Part shown: piece by piece, positions 36,264-45,198 of the stretch
Layout of the letters: every line of letters begins with the position of its first letter
Numbering within the stretch: position 1 is the first letter of the stretch
DNA from: JAVJST01 sp965229715
Lineage (GTDB): Bacteria > Pseudomonadota > Alphaproteobacteria > Rhodospirillales > Casp-alpha2
Direction of reading: 5' to 3'
NCBI GenBank assembly: GCA_965229715.1
Contig: CBDDJL010000001.1
Coordinates: forward strand, 124,001 to 188,000
Length of the DNA stretch: 64,000 nucleotides
The notes under the pieces: model-generated
What the model was told of the DNA's origin: nothing
What the model saw: the letters and a program-made list of their open reading frames with translations, nothing else
Database searches by the model: none
Made by a program: the position numbers and the translations under genes

Positions 36264-37373
36264 ATGAAGATCGACGCGAAATCGCTTGCCCGGGATATCG
36301 ACCAATCACTCGGTCTTCCGGCCCGGTACTATTTCGACCCAGACATTTATCAGTTCGAATTGGAGGCTATCTGGCGAAAGGAATGGCAGTACTTCGCACC
36401 GCTCGAAAAGCTAAGAAACCCGGGTGACGTTGAGGTCGGTCGAGCTGGTGACATCCCCGTGGTCGTTACTCGCACCAGAAACGGTGAGCTTCGCGGCTTC
36501 GTCAACGTGTGCAGTCATCGGGGGTACAGAGTCCAAGAGGCCGGTGGTTCGAATTGTAGGCATCTCGTCTGTCGATACCATGCCTGGACCTATGACTTGG
36601 ATGGTCGGCTCATTGGCGCTCCGGGCAGTGAAGACGATCCCTCATTCGACAAGTCGGAACTTGGCCTCCTGCCGATTGCCGTCGAAGAACTGGGGGCAGG
36701 CATCTACGTCAATGCCGACCCAGCAGCGCCGACGCGGCGCGACTCCCTGCCCGGTTGCCTGGAAGCCTACGAAGAGGTCGGCATCGATCTTAATCCGGAC
36801 CGTTATACCTTGGCCCGCTCGACGCGGCACGATGTCCCGTCCAACTGGAAGATGTGGTTCGACAATTTCTGTGAGTGCTACCACTGCGACAACATTCACT
36901 CGGGCTCATTCTCCGCGGCCTATGACTCCAGTATCGACTCCGTCTACACCTCGTTCCGTGACCGCTACATGGTCAATCGCTTTAAGCCGAAGAACTCTCC
37001 GAGCGGCACTGATTTGCGTGCCAACAATTACCGGTCTTCCGTCAATTTCCCGGGCGGGCTAATCCTGCAACAGGATGATCTGATGATTTTATCGCAGATG
37101 CGGCCATTGGGTCCCGAGCGTACCGAGCAGCAGGTCGACTATTTTGCCGAGGAGGGGGCCGATTCGGCACGGGTCGAGGCGTGGGTCGCGCTCTGGGAAC
37201 AGACGTTCAGCGAGGACGGAGCGGCGACTGCAATTCAGCAGGAGGGCTTTCGCACCGGCGCGATTGAACGCAGTCGATTGATGCGCCCGCGCGAGGAAGC
37301 CGTGTTTTTCTTCAACAAGACGACCTGTCAGGCCTACGAACGACACTTGGCGCAACCGACTGCCGCCGAATAG
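36264..37373 (+). CDS. Rieske-type oxygenase alpha subunit, second of a pair
   Basis: 369 residues from the ATG at 36264; ATG 36255 is also possible, as the GGAG lies upstream of both. Rieske ligands are in CSHRGYRV and CRYHAWTY, and the iron site in NWKMWFDNFCECYHCDNIHS. It is clearly a paralogue of the preceding gene through its whole length, including the RYYFDPDIYQFELEAIWRKE N-terminus. Two such enzymes in tandem could remove successive N-methyl groups or form a mixed trimer. Its 3' end faces a strong hairpin shared with the convergent binding-protein gene. Confidence 0.85.
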   Translation: MKIDAKSLARDIDQSLGLPARYYFDPDIYQFELEAIWRKEWQYFAPLEKLRNPGDVEVGRAGDIPVVVTRTRNGELRGFVNVCSHRGYRVQEAGGSNCRHLVCRYHAWTYDLDGRLIGAPGSEDDPSFDKSELGLLPIAVEELGAGIYVNADPAAPTRRDSLPGCLEAYEEVGIDLNPDRYTLARSTRHDVPSNWKMWFDNFCECYHCDNIHSGSFSAAYDSSIDSVYTSFRDRYMVNRFKPKNSPSGTDLRANNYRSSVNFPGGLILQQDDLMILSQMRPLGPERTEQQVDYFAEEGADSARVEAWVALWEQTFSEDGAATAIQQEGFRTGAIERSRLMRPREEAVFFFNKTTCQAYERHLAQPTAAE

Positions 37374-37392
37374 CTACCCACAAAAAAATAAC

Positions 37393-37420
37393 GACGGGCC
37401 AGAATAGCAGCTGGCCCGTC
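37393..37420 (-). terminator. Rho-independent terminator
   Basis: GACGGGCCAG and CTGGCCCGTC form a perfect 10-bp stem with an 8-nt loop. Read on the minus strand it is followed by gttattttttttg, a strong U-tract, so it ends the binding-protein gene. It may also slow plus-strand transcription from the Rieske pair. Confidence 0.85.
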
Positions 37421-37451
37421 GAGTTTCGATTCAGGGAGGTGTTGAAGCGGC

Positions 37452-39065
37452 TCAGCCCTTGAGCCACATGGTTTCTGCCGCCCGCATCCCATCAAACGGT
37501 GCGTAGCCGGCGAGATGCTCTTCGTGACCGACCTTGTCGACAGCCGCGTGAACGAAATTCTGGAACAGCGGGACAATGGTCGATCCGTCATTGTGCAAGA
37601 TGAGCTGCAGTTCGTGATACATCTCACGACGCTTTGACGTATCGGTCTCGCTCCGTGCTTCGGCGAGAATCTTGTCGAACCGGTCGTTCTTCCAGTTCGT
37701 GTCGCCCCAGGCGGCATCGCCGGCATATGCCAACGAGAGGATGAGATCCGGGGTCGGCCGTGCGTTCCAATAACTGTAGCAGAACGGAACCTTCGCCCAG
37801 ACGTTGGACCAGTACCCATCTGTCGGCTCACGCTGCACCTTCACATTGATGCCGGCTTTCTTCGTGTTTTCCGCATATAGCTGGGCTGCATCGACACTGC
37901 CTGCAAACGCCGCATCCGAGGCATGTAGTGTGACATCGACCGAGTCGAGGCCAGCCTGCTTCAGGTGATGCTTCGCCTTGTCCGGGTCGAACGCCCGTTG
38001 TGGGATATCGCTGTTATGGAAACGGTCGAACGATGCGATGGGATGATCATTGCCGAGCGACGCATAGCCGCTGAAAATCTTGTCCCGCAATTCAACGCGA
38101 TCGATCGCATACTTCATCGCCCGACGCACATCGACGTTGTCGAATGGCGCCTTATCGGCATGCATCGGCATGGTGATATTCGATCCGCCCGGCACGTCCA
38201 GGATCGAGATGCCGCCAGCTGCAACAAAGCGGTCGATGGTTCGAAGCTCGACGTTGTCGATAATGTGAACTTCGCCCGTGCGAATGGCATTCATTCGCGC
38301 CGCCGTGTCACGGATCGACAGCAGTTCAGCGGAATCGACATAGGGTTTGTCACCCTTGTAGTAGTTCTCGTAGCGGCGTCCGACCGCGCGGACACCGGGA
38401 TCGAACTCTTCGAGAACGAAAGGTCCGGTGCCGACGCCCGACGTCATGTCCGGCACGCCATCTTTGGAGGGTACGATCGCGAAGAAATACTGCGACAGAT
38501 AGAACGGGAAATCCGCATTTGGCGATGAAAGATCGAACACGACCTTGTCCGAGCCATCGGCCTTGATATCCGTAACGCCGTCCATGAGGGACTTGCCCCC
38601 CGAACTGCTGTCTTCGCCCCTGTGGTAATTGATCGAGTCGATGACGTCCTGCTGCGTCATGGACTTGCCGTTATGAAACTCGACGCCTTGACGAAGCGTA
38701 AACGTCCACCTTGTACCGCCGTTCGAGGCCACCCATTCCGTTGCGAGATCCGCTTCGAGATCGCCGTCAGCACCAACATCGACGAGTTGGTTTCTGAGCA
38801 TGCCCGTTCGGAACGTGTCGACATGGGCATTGCCTACGATCGCGGTGTTCAGCGTATCGCTCGTCTCACCGTGCCCGGCTCCGATGATCAGGTGGCCGCC
38901 CTTCTTTGGCGCAGCGTCAGCGGTTTTCGTCCATACGCTAGATGCCGCGGCAACGCCAATGCCCATTGCCGCCGCGCGTTCCATGAACTGCCGGCGCGTG
39001 ACTCCCGGCTTTCCTGCATAATTGCCAAGAACTGACTTGATCTGCGATTGAAACTCCGACTTCAT
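37452..39065 (-). CDS. ABC transporter substrate-binding protein, family 5, Tat-exported
   Basis: 537 residues from the ATG at 39065 (GGGAG upstream); the frame is open further but the extra part lacks features. The N-terminus has TRRQFMERAAAMGIGVAAAS, a twin-arginine signal. The mature protein is a family-5 (peptide/opine/nickel type) solute-binding protein: LATEWVASNGGTRWTFTLRQ, GVEFHNGKSMTQQDVIDSI, VRRAMKYAIDRVELRDKIFS. No permease or ATPase gene is in the window. It diverges from the XRE-cupin regulator and ends at a strong terminator. A paralogue lies at 57225. Confidence 0.88.
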   Translation of the reverse strand: MKSEFQSQIKSVLGNYAGKPGVTRRQFMERAAAMGIGVAAASSVWTKTADAAPKKGGHLIIGAGHGETSDTLNTAIVGNAHVDTFRTGMLRNQLVDVGADGDLEADLATEWVASNGGTRWTFTLRQGVEFHNGKSMTQQDVIDSINYHRGEDSSSGGKSLMDGVTDIKADGSDKVVFDLSSPNADFPFYLSQYFFAIVPSKDGVPDMTSGVGTGPFVLEEFDPGVRAVGRRYENYYKGDKPYVDSAELLSIRDTAARMNAIRTGEVHIIDNVELRTIDRFVAAGGISILDVPGGSNITMPMHADKAPFDNVDVRRAMKYAIDRVELRDKIFSGYASLGNDHPIASFDRFHNSDIPQRAFDPDKAKHHLKQAGLDSVDVTLHASDAAFAGSVDAAQLYAENTKKAGINVKVQREPTDGYWSNVWAKVPFCYSYWNARPTPDLILSLAYAGDAAWGDTNWKNDRFDKILAEARSETDTSKRREMYHELQLILHNDGSTIVPLFQNFVHAAVDKVGHEEHLAGYAPFDGMRAAETMWLKG

Positions 39066-39166
39066 ACCTCGTATCTCCCAAGTTGTGAGTTTAATCGTTG
39101 CTCCCAAGCCCGGGCTCTTGATTGCCTAATGGTTGCCCAAGCTGATTATCGTCAGATGATATGAAA

Positions 39167-39184
39167 TTTTCTTTTTAGGGAAAA
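39167..39184. promoter_or_regulatory. Operator copy, variant (TTTTCT-N6-GGAAAA)
   Basis: TTTTCTTTTTAGGGAAAA resembles the regulon palindrome with one mismatch and a 6-nt centre. It is in the divergent gap between the binding protein and the XRE-cupin regulator, next to a second site. Confidence 0.5.
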
Positions 39185-39190
39185 CACTAA

Positions 39191-39207
39191 TTTTCGTGAG
39201 AAGATAA
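39191..39207. promoter_or_regulatory. Operator copy, degenerate second site
   Basis: On the minus strand this reads TTATCT-TCTCA-CGAAAA, ten of twelve arm positions of TTTTCT-N5-AGAAAA with the same spacing. Its start is 24 bp from the start of the preceding site, so two dimers could bind near each other at the regulator's own promoter. Confidence 0.4.
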
Positions 39208-39297
39208 ATTTTATTCTTCTCTATGTCGGGTGTTCCTATCGCTTGATGCGCTGTCATTCTCGTGCGATTCGAACCCGAGCAGGTGATAGGATCGAAA

Positions 39298-39945
39298 ATG
39301 GCCAAGAATCCAAGGGGCAAGAACGTGAACGCAAAGGCCGAGGTGCCGCCTCGGAAGGGCGACGGCAACCTCGATGTCGGATCATTCGTCGGACTCCAAA
39401 TCCGGGAACGGCGTCGGTTTCTGGGCATGACAATCTCGGAGCTTGCCGCGGCGAGCAGTGTCTCCGTCAGCAATTTGTCAAAGATTGAAACGGGTCAGGT
39501 ATCACCGTCGCTGCAATCGCTCGAAGCGATCGCCGCCGCGCTCTCAAGCCCAATTCACACGCTGTTTCGCGGTTTCGATGACGAAGGCACCCTGTTCCAG
39601 ATTCCAAAGGGCAAGGGCATGATCATGGGGCGCCCCGGTAAGAGCGGCGGTCACACGTACGAGCTGCTCGCCAACAATACCGGTCAGGTTTCCGAGTTTC
39701 AGCCCTATCTGGTCGCGCTCGAGGAGCAAAGCAAACAGCGGGCGACGTTCACGCACAATGGCATGGAGTTCCTCTACATGCTGGATGGCGCGATGGTGTA
39801 TCGCTACGGCACCCGGGATATTGACGTCGAAGCAGGCGATACGTTGATCTTCGACGGTCGGACGCCCCACGGGCCCGAGCGTATTGTCCGGTCGCCCGCA
39901 CGCTACCTTTCATTGCTGACGAACAGGAACGAAAGAGATAGCTGA
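39298..39945 (+). CDS. XRE-family regulator with C-terminal cupin domain
   Basis: 215 residues from the ATG at 39298 (AGG seven bases upstream). A helix-turn-helix of the XRE type spans about residues 30-85 (IRERRRFLGMTISELAAASS; SNLSKIETGQVSPSLQSLEA). A single cupin follows (about 130-205; EFLYMLDGAMVYRYGTRD; DTLIFDGRTPHGPERIV), probably the ligand-sensing part. Regulators of this architecture often control amino acid, polyamine or amine catabolism. It lies inside the catabolic locus, and its promoter has two copies of the palindrome found at four other promoters, so it is the best candidate for the local regulator. Confidence 0.85.
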   Translation: MAKNPRGKNVNAKAEVPPRKGDGNLDVGSFVGLQIRERRRFLGMTISELAAASSVSVSNLSKIETGQVSPSLQSLEAIAAALSSPIHTLFRGFDDEGTLFQIPKGKGMIMGRPGKSGGHTYELLANNTGQVSEFQPYLVALEEQSKQRATFTHNGMEFLYMLDGAMVYRYGTRDIDVEAGDTLIFDGRTPHGPERIVRSPARYLSLLTNRNERDS

Positions 39946-39957
39946 TCGGACGATCAG
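39942..39957. terminator. Short hairpin containing both convergent stops
   Basis: CTGATCG GA CGATCAG forms a 7-bp stem with a 2-nt loop in the 8-nt gap between the XRE-cupin gene and the acyl-CoA dehydrogenase gene. Both TGA stops are in the stem. There is no U-tract, so termination is only possible. Confidence 0.3.
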
Positions 39958-41756
39958 AGAGCGTCTGGCGCGACGGCTGTCACGGCAGACGGATCGGACG
40001 CAGACGTTTGAATCCATGCCTTCGCGACCGGAATCTCGTACGTGAAGAAGTAGTCGCAGGCTGAAACTTTGCCCTGAAGAAAGCTGGCCGTGTCGGTGTC
40101 TGTTTCGGTCTTCAGACGGTGCACCGCCGTCATCGATAGGCGCAACAGCAGCCATCCGACGACGACATGTCCGAAACCATCGAGCACCAGGGTCGCCAAT
40201 GCCAGTGCCTGCTCCGCCTGGCCTTTCTCCAGCGTCTCTCTGGCTATCGCACAACGTTGCTCCATAGTTTGTAGCAATCCAGACAGCTCTTTGGCGAATG
40301 CAGCCAGTTCCGGTTCGCTGCTGCAGGCGTCCACCGACCGGCTGATTTCCGAGATCAGCACCGCCAGCGCGCGGCCGTCGTTCATGACCGCCTTGCGACC
40401 GAGCAGATCCAACCCCTGAATACCGTTGGTTCCTTCGTGAATCATGTTGAGGCGGTTGTCTCGATACAGCCGCTCGACCGGGAAATCCCTCGTGTAACCG
40501 TACCCCCCGAGGATCTGGATCGCGAGCTTGTTGGCTTCCAGCCCGTACTCCGAGGGCCAAGCCTTGACCATCGGCGTCAACACGTCGAGCAAATCGTTCA
40601 GTCTTTCCCGCTCGGCGTCATCGGTGCAGACCGCAATGCGGTCAACGACGACGCCGGCATAGAGGCACAGCGCAATCGCGCCCTCAGTGTAGGCCTTTTG
40701 CTTGAGGAGCATTCGCTTCACATCCGGATGATCGACGATCACCACCGGCTTGGATGCAGGGTCCTTGTTGTCGAGGTGACGCCCTTGTTTTCTCTCCTTT
40801 GCATACTCGAGCGAGAGCCGGTAGCCGACCGATCCCAGCATGGCGCCACCGATTCCGACGTTGATCCGTGCTTCGTTCATCATGTGAAACATGTACGAGA
40901 GCCCGCGATTGGGCTCGCCGACGATGGTCCCTTCCGAGATCCCGTCTTCGCCAAAATTCAGCAAACAATTGCTGGTGCCGCGGTAACCCATCTTGTGATT
41001 GAGCCCGGCGACCGCGATCCCGTTCTTATCGCCAAGCGACCCGTCCGGGCCGACCCGGTACTTCGGCACGGCGAACAAGGAGATGCCCTTGACGCCGGCG
41101 GGTGCGTCGGGCAGTCGGGCCAGGACGAGATGAACGATGTTTTCCGACGCATTGTGGTCGCCGGCGCTGATCCACATCTTGTTGCCGAAAATGGCGTATC
41201 GTTCGCCGTCGATCGGCTCGGCGCGGGTTTGGATATCGCCGACCGAGGAACCGGCATCGGGTTCGGAAAGGCACATGGTGCCGAAGAATCGCCCGTCCAG
41301 CATGGGCGCCATGAACAGCCGTTTCTGTTGCTCAGAACCGTGCGCGCCGAGAAGATTGGCGGCCGCACGCGTCAGAGACATGTAGGCATGGGTCGCGCAA
41401 TTCGCGCCCTTGAACATTCCATTGCAGGCGTTGTTCACGGAAACCGGCAACTGCATGCCGCCGTCGTCGTAGTCGGCATGGGCCGAAAAGAACCCGGCTT
41501 CGCGCAAGGTCCCGAGGGCGTCGATGGCTTCGGGCAGAATTCGAACATCGCCGTCGACTAGTTCCGGTTCCTGCGTGTCGGATTTCACAGCGTGCGGCCA
41601 CAGGTGATCCTCGGAAATCCGTTGGGCCAGATCGAGAACGGCGGACAATGACTCGCGATCGTGATCCTCGAAGCGTCCCGCACCGCAGATATCCTCGACA
41701 CCAAGCACGTCGAACAAGAGAAAGTCGATGGTTTGTCGGTCGATAATCGTGCTCAC
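39954..41756 (-). CDS. Acyl-CoA dehydrogenase, long (DmdC-like) type
   Basis: 600 residues from a GTG start (AGGAG seven bases upstream). The FAD-binding acyl-CoA dehydrogenase motifs MCLSEPDAGSSVGDIQTRAE and the C-terminal QILGGYGYTRDFPVERLYRD are intact. Compared with the usual 380-residue enzymes it has an N-terminal extension and a C-terminal domain of about 120 residues, the layout of the methylmercaptopropionyl-CoA dehydrogenase (DmdC)/FadE12-like group. It would introduce the first double bond in beta-oxidation. It follows the thiolase by 32 nt in an operon with the hydratase/dehydrogenase. Confidence 0.88.
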   Translation of the reverse strand: MSTIIDRQTIDFLLFDVLGVEDICGAGRFEDHDRESLSAVLDLAQRISEDHLWPHAVKSDTQEPELVDGDVRILPEAIDALGTLREAGFFSAHADYDDGGMQLPVSVNNACNGMFKGANCATHAYMSLTRAAANLLGAHGSEQQKRLFMAPMLDGRFFGTMCLSEPDAGSSVGDIQTRAEPIDGERYAIFGNKMWISAGDHNASENIVHLVLARLPDAPAGVKGISLFAVPKYRVGPDGSLGDKNGIAVAGLNHKMGYRGTSNCLLNFGEDGISEGTIVGEPNRGLSYMFHMMNEARINVGIGGAMLGSVGYRLSLEYAKERKQGRHLDNKDPASKPVVIVDHPDVKRMLLKQKAYTEGAIALCLYAGVVVDRIAVCTDDAERERLNDLLDVLTPMVKAWPSEYGLEANKLAIQILGGYGYTRDFPVERLYRDNRLNMIHEGTNGIQGLDLLGRKAVMNDGRALAVLISEISRSVDACSSEPELAAFAKELSGLLQTMEQRCAIARETLEKGQAEQALALATLVLDGFGHVVVGWLLLRLSMTAVHRLKTETDTDTASFLQGKVSACDYFFTYEIPVAKAWIQTSASDPSAVTAVAPDAL

Positions 41757-41788
41757 GCTCGTCTCCTGTCAGCGCCGACAACGGGCTT

Positions 41789-42973
41789 CTAGCATACTTC
41801 AAACAGTGCAGCAGCGCCCTGTCCCCCGCCGATGCACATGGTGACAACGACCCGCTTTGCGTTCCGACGCCTACCCTCGATCAAGGCATGTCCGGTCAGG
41901 CGCGACCCTGTCATGCCGAACGGATGGCCGATCGAGATCGACCCGCCGTCGACGTTGAGCCGTTCGTTGGGAATGCCGAGCTTGTCGCGGCAGTAAACGA
42001 CTTGAACGGCGAACGCTTCGTTCAGTTCCCAGAGATCGATGTCGTCGACCTTCAGATTGTGCCGGTCAAGCAGTCGCGGAATGGCGTAGATAGGGCCGAT
42101 GCCCATCTCGTCGGGCTCCAGCCCCGCCACGACCATCCCCCGATAGACGCCAAGCACGTCTACCCCCCGCTGTTCGGCCAGCTTCGATTCCACCAGCACA
42201 CACGCCGACGCACCGTCCGAGAGCTGGCTTGCATTGCCCGCGGTGATGAACTTGTCCGCTCCCATGACCGGTTCGAGCTTGCCGAGCCCCTCCAGGGTGG
42301 TCTCGGGCCGATTGCCCTCGTCCTTGTCGAGCGTTACCTCCTGCTGCGAGATCTCGCCGGTTTCCCTGTCCTTGACCTCCTTGACGGTGGTCAGCGGGAC
42401 GATCTCGTCGTCAAGCCGGCCCGCATCCTGGGCGGCCGCGGTGCGCTGCTGGCTCTGGAACGCATACTCATCCTGGGCTTCGCGGCTGACGCCGTAGCGC
42501 TTGGCCACGATGTCGGCCGTGTCGATCATTTGCATGAAGAGATCGGGCTTGTGTTCGGCCATCCACGGTTCATCCGTGTATCCCGGGCGGCGGTTCCGGG
42601 TAACCTGCGTCACGTGCTCGATGCCGCCCGCCAGCATGACGGAGGCGCCTTCCTGAACGATCTGCTGGGCGGCGACGGCGATCGCCTGCAGACCCGACGC
42701 GCAGTGGCGTGAAACGACGAGCCCGCCGGCCCTCACCGGCACGCCGGCGCGGATCGCCGAGGCGCGCGCGATGTTGAAGCCGGTCGGGCCCTCGGTCACG
42801 CCGCAACCCATCACCACGTCCTCGATCTCGCCCGGGTCGATGCCGGCACGCTCCACGGCGTGCTTGAAGACATGGCCGCCCAGCGTCTGCGGATGCGTGA
42901 TGTTGTAGGCGCCGCGAAACGCCTTGGCGATCGGCGTCCTTGCAGTCGAGACGATGACGGCTTCGCGGCTCAT
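41789..42973 (-). CDS. Thiolase (acetyl-CoA acyltransferase)
   Basis: 394 residues with all thiolase active-site elements: nucleophile Cys in VSRHCASGLQAIA, His in SIGHPFGMTGSRL and the second Cys in MCIGGGQGAAALF. NEAFAVQVVYC is the usual NEAF loop. Cleaves 3-ketoacyl-CoA with CoA in the last step of beta-oxidation. Its start overlaps the stop of the hydratase/dehydrogenase gene by 4 nt, as in fadBA-type operons. The acyl-chain length cannot be read from the sequence. Confidence 0.93.
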   Translation of the reverse strand: MSREAVIVSTARTPIAKAFRGAYNITHPQTLGGHVFKHAVERAGIDPGEIEDVVMGCGVTEGPTGFNIARASAIRAGVPVRAGGLVVSRHCASGLQAIAVAAQQIVQEGASVMLAGGIEHVTQVTRNRRPGYTDEPWMAEHKPDLFMQMIDTADIVAKRYGVSREAQDEYAFQSQQRTAAAQDAGRLDDEIVPLTTVKEVKDRETGEISQQEVTLDKDEGNRPETTLEGLGKLEPVMGADKFITAGNASQLSDGASACVLVESKLAEQRGVDVLGVYRGMVVAGLEPDEMGIGPIYAIPRLLDRHNLKVDDIDLWELNEAFAVQVVYCRDKLGIPNERLNVDGGSISIGHPFGMTGSRLTGHALIEGRRRNAKRVVVTMCIGGGQGAAALFEVC

Positions 42974-45084
42974 GACGCATTCTCCTTGTCCCAGTCAGCG
43001 AAGGACTTGCCTTCGGCTGCAAGCCGTTCAAGCAGCGGCGCCGGCGTCCAAAAGTCATGGTCCTCGTCGAACGACCTGATCGTCGAAAGCACCTTCTCAA
43101 GGCCCACCGTATCGGCATAGTGCATCGGTCCGCCCCGCCAGCGCGGGAAGCCATAGCCATTGATGAACACCAAATCGATATCGCTGGCCCGAAGCGCGAT
43201 GCCCTCGTCCAGGATCTTCGCGCCTTCGTTGACAAGCGCGTAGATACAGCGCTCGACGATCTGCTCGTCCGTGACGTTACCTGGCACGATGCCGGCGGCC
43301 TTTCCCGTTTCATCGACGATCGCTTGTACATCCGGGTTCACGGTCTTCTTGCCGTCTTCATAGACATAGAAACCCTTGCCGGTCTTCTGACCGTACCAGC
43401 CACGCTCACAGATCTCGTCACAGACGGTCGAATAGCGTACCTCGGGTTTGCGGAGGTGCGCCGTCGACTTGCGCATCGCCCAGCCGATATCGAGACCTGC
43501 GAGATCGCGTACCGAGAACGAGCCCATGGCCATGCCGAAGTCGTAGAGCGCCTTGTCCACCTGATCGACGGTGGCGCCTTCCTGCAACAGGAAATCCGCC
43601 TCACGGTTGTACTGGGAGAACATGCGATTGCCGATGAAGCCATGGCAGACGCCGGAGACGATCGCCGTCTTGCCCAACCGCTGTCCGAGCTTCAGCCCAG
43701 TCACCAGCACGTCGTCGGCTGTCTTCGCGGCCCTAACCACTTCGAGCAACTTCATGATGTTGGCCGGGCTGAAGAAGTGGAGGCCCAGCACGTCCGTCTC
43801 GCGACCGGCAGCGGCGGCGGCGATCGCGTCCACATTGAGGTATGACGTATTGGTCGCCAGCACCGCGCCTGGCTTAGCTATCTTCGCCAGATCGGCAAAC
43901 ACGGACTTCTTGACGTCCATGTCCTCGAAGACGGCCTCGACGATGACATCGGCGTCGCCGGCCGCCTCGAGGTTCAACTCGCCGGATACGAGAGCCGTAT
44001 GGGCGGCGGCCGTCGCCTCATCCATGCGGCCCTTGCTGGCCTGGCCCACATAGGTCGCCGCAACTCGATCGAGGCCGCGCTGCAGCGCCTCGGCGTCGCG
44101 TTCGATCATGGTGACGGGGATGCCCGCGTTCGCAAAGCACATCGCGATCCCCGACCCCATGGTGCCGGCTCCCAGAACCGCTGCCTTGTCCACTGGGCGA
44201 TCTACGATGTCCGTCGCAATTCCGGGAACTTTCCTGGCTTGGCGTTCGGCAAAGAAGACGTGGCGAAGCGCAACGGCCTCATCGGCAGTGACGCATTCGA
44301 GGAACCTCTTGCGTTCGTAGGCGAAGCCCTCGTCGAATTCCGTCTTCGTCGCCATCTCCACGCAATCGATGCAGGCAACCGGCGCAGTTTGGCCGCGAAA
44401 CCGCTTTGCGACACGCGCGCGCTCAGTATCGAAGACCCGCGGGCCATCCACGGCAACACCACGCTCGCGCGTCCGTTGGTGAATCTGGCCGGAGGCGACC
44501 TCCCGGGAAAGATACCTGGCGGCCTCGGCGATCGGATCGTCCGCGGACACGAGGCCGTCGATCAACCCGATCGAATACCCCTCCTCCACCGAGATCGGCT
44601 CGCCCGACAGAATCATTTCGAGTGCCTTTTCGGCGCCAACCAGGCGAGGCAACCGCTGGGTGCCTCCGGCGCCGGGCGGGATGCCGAGTTTGACCTCGGG
44701 CTGACCGACCATCGTCCCCGCCTGGGCAACGCGGTAGCGGCAGCTCATGGCGATCTCAAGTCCACCGCCGACGGCCGTCTTGCGCAGCAAGATACCGATC
44801 GGCTTGTCGTTTGAATCGAGCCTATCGATCAGATCGATCAGGTTAGGCTCACCTTCGGGCCACTTTTTACCCTGAACCTTAATGTCGGCGCCCCCCAGCA
44901 CGCCCGTCCCGCCGGCGGCAATCAGGATACCCTTTACCGAGTCATTGTCGTTCAACCGGTCGACCGCTTCGATGATGCCGCCGGGCACGCCAATGCTCAT
45001 GACGTTTACCGGCGGATTCTCGACGAGAACCACCGCGACATCGGGGGCGCTATCGGGCTGAAAAACGTTGATTCGAGGGTCCAT
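42970..45084 (-). CDS. Enoyl-CoA hydratase/3-hydroxyacyl-CoA dehydrogenase (FadB/FadJ-like)
   Basis: 704 residues. The N-terminal crotonase domain (about residues 5-190) has KTAVGGGLEIAMSCRYRVAQ and LGIPPGAGGTQRLPRLVGAE with the Glu of hydratases in KLGIPPGAGG context. The NAD domain starts at about 308 (AAVLGAGTMGSGIAMCFANA), with the dehydrogenase His in GLHFFSPANIMKLLEVV, and a C-terminal 3HCDH domain pair ends in GFPRWRGGPMHYAD. It carries out two middle steps of beta-oxidation and is first in an operon with thiolase and acyl-CoA dehydrogenase. Its promoter faces the CoA-ligase gene across a perfect regulon palindrome. Confidence 0.93.
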   Translation of the reverse strand: MDPRINVFQPDSAPDVAVVLVENPPVNVMSIGVPGGIIEAVDRLNDNDSVKGILIAAGGTGVLGGADIKVQGKKWPEGEPNLIDLIDRLDSNDKPIGILLRKTAVGGGLEIAMSCRYRVAQAGTMVGQPEVKLGIPPGAGGTQRLPRLVGAEKALEMILSGEPISVEEGYSIGLIDGLVSADDPIAEAARYLSREVASGQIHQRTRERGVAVDGPRVFDTERARVAKRFRGQTAPVACIDCVEMATKTEFDEGFAYERKRFLECVTADEAVALRHVFFAERQARKVPGIATDIVDRPVDKAAVLGAGTMGSGIAMCFANAGIPVTMIERDAEALQRGLDRVAATYVGQASKGRMDEATAAAHTALVSGELNLEAAGDADVIVEAVFEDMDVKKSVFADLAKIAKPGAVLATNTSYLNVDAIAAAAAGRETDVLGLHFFSPANIMKLLEVVRAAKTADDVLVTGLKLGQRLGKTAIVSGVCHGFIGNRMFSQYNREADFLLQEGATVDQVDKALYDFGMAMGSFSVRDLAGLDIGWAMRKSTAHLRKPEVRYSTVCDEICERGWYGQKTGKGFYVYEDGKKTVNPDVQAIVDETGKAAGIVPGNVTDEQIVERCIYALVNEGAKILDEGIALRASDIDLVFINGYGFPRWRGGPMHYADTVGLEKVLSTIRSFDEDHDFWTPAPLLERLAAEGKSFADWDKENAS

Positions 45085-45156
45085 GTTCCCACCTCTTGGA
45101 AGTCGTCGTATCCTTTTTCAGGACTCTTTGAAGTGACAGCGGTACGGTAGGGTATT

Positions 45157-45173
45157 TTTCTTGTAAAGAAAAT
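45157..45173. promoter_or_regulatory. Operator copy, perfect (TTTTCT-N5-AGAAAA)
   Basis: TTTTCTTGTAAAGAAAA is a perfect inverted repeat between the divergent hydratase/dehydrogenase operon and the CoA ligase, only 25 nt before the ligase start. That position would favour repression of the ligase. Confidence 0.7.
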
Positions 45174-45198
45174 TATTTTTCAATAGAAACGAATCGTG

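Noticed and set aside
40437..41561. A 374-codon plus-strand frame
   Set aside because: Antisense to the acyl-CoA dehydrogenase, which has full family motifs.
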